A stretch of DNA of 17,174 nt, from NCBI GenBank assembly GCA_002505325.1, contig DAUV01000124.1:1-17174 (forward strand), given 5' to 3'. Source of the stretch: Euryarchaeota archaeon UBA623. Lineage in GTDB: Archaea > Thermoplasmatota > Poseidoniia > Poseidoniales > Thalassarchaeaceae. A program made the translations under genes and the position numbers. Each line of letters starts with the position of its first letter. Position 1 is the first letter of the stretch. The notes under the pieces are model-generated. The model saw only the letters and a list, made by a program, of their open reading frames with translations, was not told the DNA's origin and searched no databases. Shown piece after piece: positions 16,515-17,174 of this stretch.

Positions 16515-16880
16515 ATGAGTATGAACACGAGAAAGACCAATCAGGCCCTGGTCACCTTAATCGGTGATCTCAAGGACCACAGCAGGTCGACCGGTTCTGC
16601 CCTGTGGCGAGACGTTGCTGGCAGACTCGAGAAGAGCCGCAGCAACTGGGCTGAACCTAACCTGAGCCGTCTATCGCGACACGCCGCTAACGAAGATACC
16701 GTACTCGTTCCCGGCAAGTTGTTGGGAAGCGGTGATGTGTTGGGTAAGCCTAGCGTCGCCGCCTACAGTGTCAGTTCTGGTGCCCGCTCTAAGATAGAAG
16801 CAGCAGGCGGACGAGTCATGACGATCCGCGAATTGATGGATGAGAACCCTAAGGGCAAAGGGGTGAGGATACTTGGCTGA
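16515..16880 (+). CDS. rpl18e: 50S ribosomal protein L18e
   Basis: A 121-residue protein of the large ribosomal subunit, of the archaeal/eukaryotic L18e family. Recognised by KTNQALVTLI near the start, LWRDVAGRLEKSRSNWAE, NLSRLSRHA, the DTVLVPGKLLGSGD segment and the ending NPKGKGVRILG. Length is normal for archaeal L18e. It starts at ATG 16515, preceded by GAGGGAG with 4 nt spacing; ATG 16521 is possible but would drop two residues. It heads the usual archaeal order L18e-L13 and overlaps the next gene by 8 bp, so the two are co-translated. Transcription probably starts in the 126-bp gap after the giant gene. Confidence 0.96.
   Translation: MSMNTRKTNQALVTLIGDLKDHSRSTGSALWRDVAGRLEKSRSNWAEPNLSRLSRHAANEDTVLVPGKLLGSGDVLGKPSVAAYSVSSGARSKIEAAGGRVMTIRELMDENPKGKGVRILG
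16860..16868 (+). promoter_or_regulatory. Ribosome binding site for rpl13
   Basis: GGGGTGAGG contains GGTGA, complementary to the archaeal 16S rRNA 3' end, 6 nt before TTG 16873. It lies inside the end of rpl18e and decides the non-ATG start of rpl13. Confidence 0.6.
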
Positions 16881-17174
16881 GGCATCAACACTAGTTTACG
16901 ACGCCACGGACAAAATCCTTGGTCGTCTAGCCAGCCTTGTGGCCAAGCAGTTGATTTCAGCCCGTAAGGCGGGCCACGAGCAACGCGTCATCATCTACAA
17001 CGCGGAACACGCGGTGGTTTCAGGACCAAGAATGAGGGTGCTTGCCAACTACGGCGGCAAGTACAAGCTCAATCACCCTAGAAAGGGGCCGTTCTATCCG
17101 AGGATGCCTGACCAGATCCTCAAGAGGACTGTTCGCGGTATGCTGCCGTACCAAAAGAACAGCAGCGGGCGTGG
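16873..17174 (+). CDS. rpl13: 50S ribosomal protein uL13, 5' part
   Basis: The first 100 residues of ribosomal protein L13, running off the window. Family segments: DATDKILGRLASLVAKQL, VIIYNAEHAVVSG, NHPRKGPFYPRMPDQILKRT and VRGMLPYQKN, the last two typical of archaeal and eukaryotic L13. No ATG or GTG exists near the start; TTG 16873 with its upstream GGTGA is the best start and gives an 8-bp overlap with rpl18e. Between the first helix and the next strand there is a longer loop (about SARKAGHEQR) than in many archaeal L13 proteins. By the common archaeal order, rps9 and RNA polymerase subunit genes may follow outside the window. Confidence 0.95.
   Translation, partial: MAEASTLVYDATDKILGRLASLVAKQLISARKAGHEQRVIIYNAEHAVVSGPRMRVLANYGGKYKLNHPRKGPFYPRMPDQILKRTVRGMLPYQKNSSGR

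Overview
This window looks like part of an archaeal genome. The right end carries an L18e (rpl18e) to uL13 (rpl13) ribosomal protein pair, which is an archaeal arrangement. A very large membrane-anchored surface protein with dozens of aspartate-rich calcium-type repeats, a PduO-type cobalamin adenosyltransferase and very tight gene packing suggest a planktonic Thermoplasmatota relative, most likely marine group II (Poseidoniales). That placement is inference from gene content; no rRNA is present to confirm it.

Layout: (1) 1-624, the 3' end of a nitronate monooxygenase-like flavoprotein. (2) 604-3963, minus strand, a ~1,119-residue helical solenoid protein ending in a PIN nuclease domain. (3) 3964-4072, a divergent intergenic region with a perfect 8-bp inverted repeat. 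(4) 4073-6057, a small four-helix membrane protein of DUF4079/cytochrome b561 type, a DHH phosphoesterase and a NUDIX hydrolase on alternating strands. (5) 6060-7740, a minus-strand three-gene cluster: a small charged protein, a five-helix membrane protein and the cobalamin adenosyltransferase. (6) 7820-8254, RlmH, the SPOUT methyltransferase of 23S rRNA. (7) 8397-16388, a 2,663-residue surface giant. (8) 16389-16514, a GC-rich leader able to form several hairpins, followed by rpl18e and the 5' part of rpl13.

The giant protein is the centrepiece. It has an N-terminal membrane anchor, an array of roughly 35 thrombospondin type 3-like calcium motifs interrupted by a complete blue-copper (amicyanin-type) domain and by a cysteine- and aromatic-rich insert. 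A long chain of beta-sandwich-like modules follows, then a second membrane helix and a cytoplasmic tail that resembles DUF4129. It therefore probably spans the membrane twice, with about 2,440 residues outside the cell and both ends inside.

Three convergent gene pairs overlap or abut (604-624, 4540/4541, 6057/6060), leaving no room for ordinary intergenic terminators. No stretch over 300 bases lacks a gene. No tRNA, rRNA, CRISPR array, insertion sequence or origin was seen.
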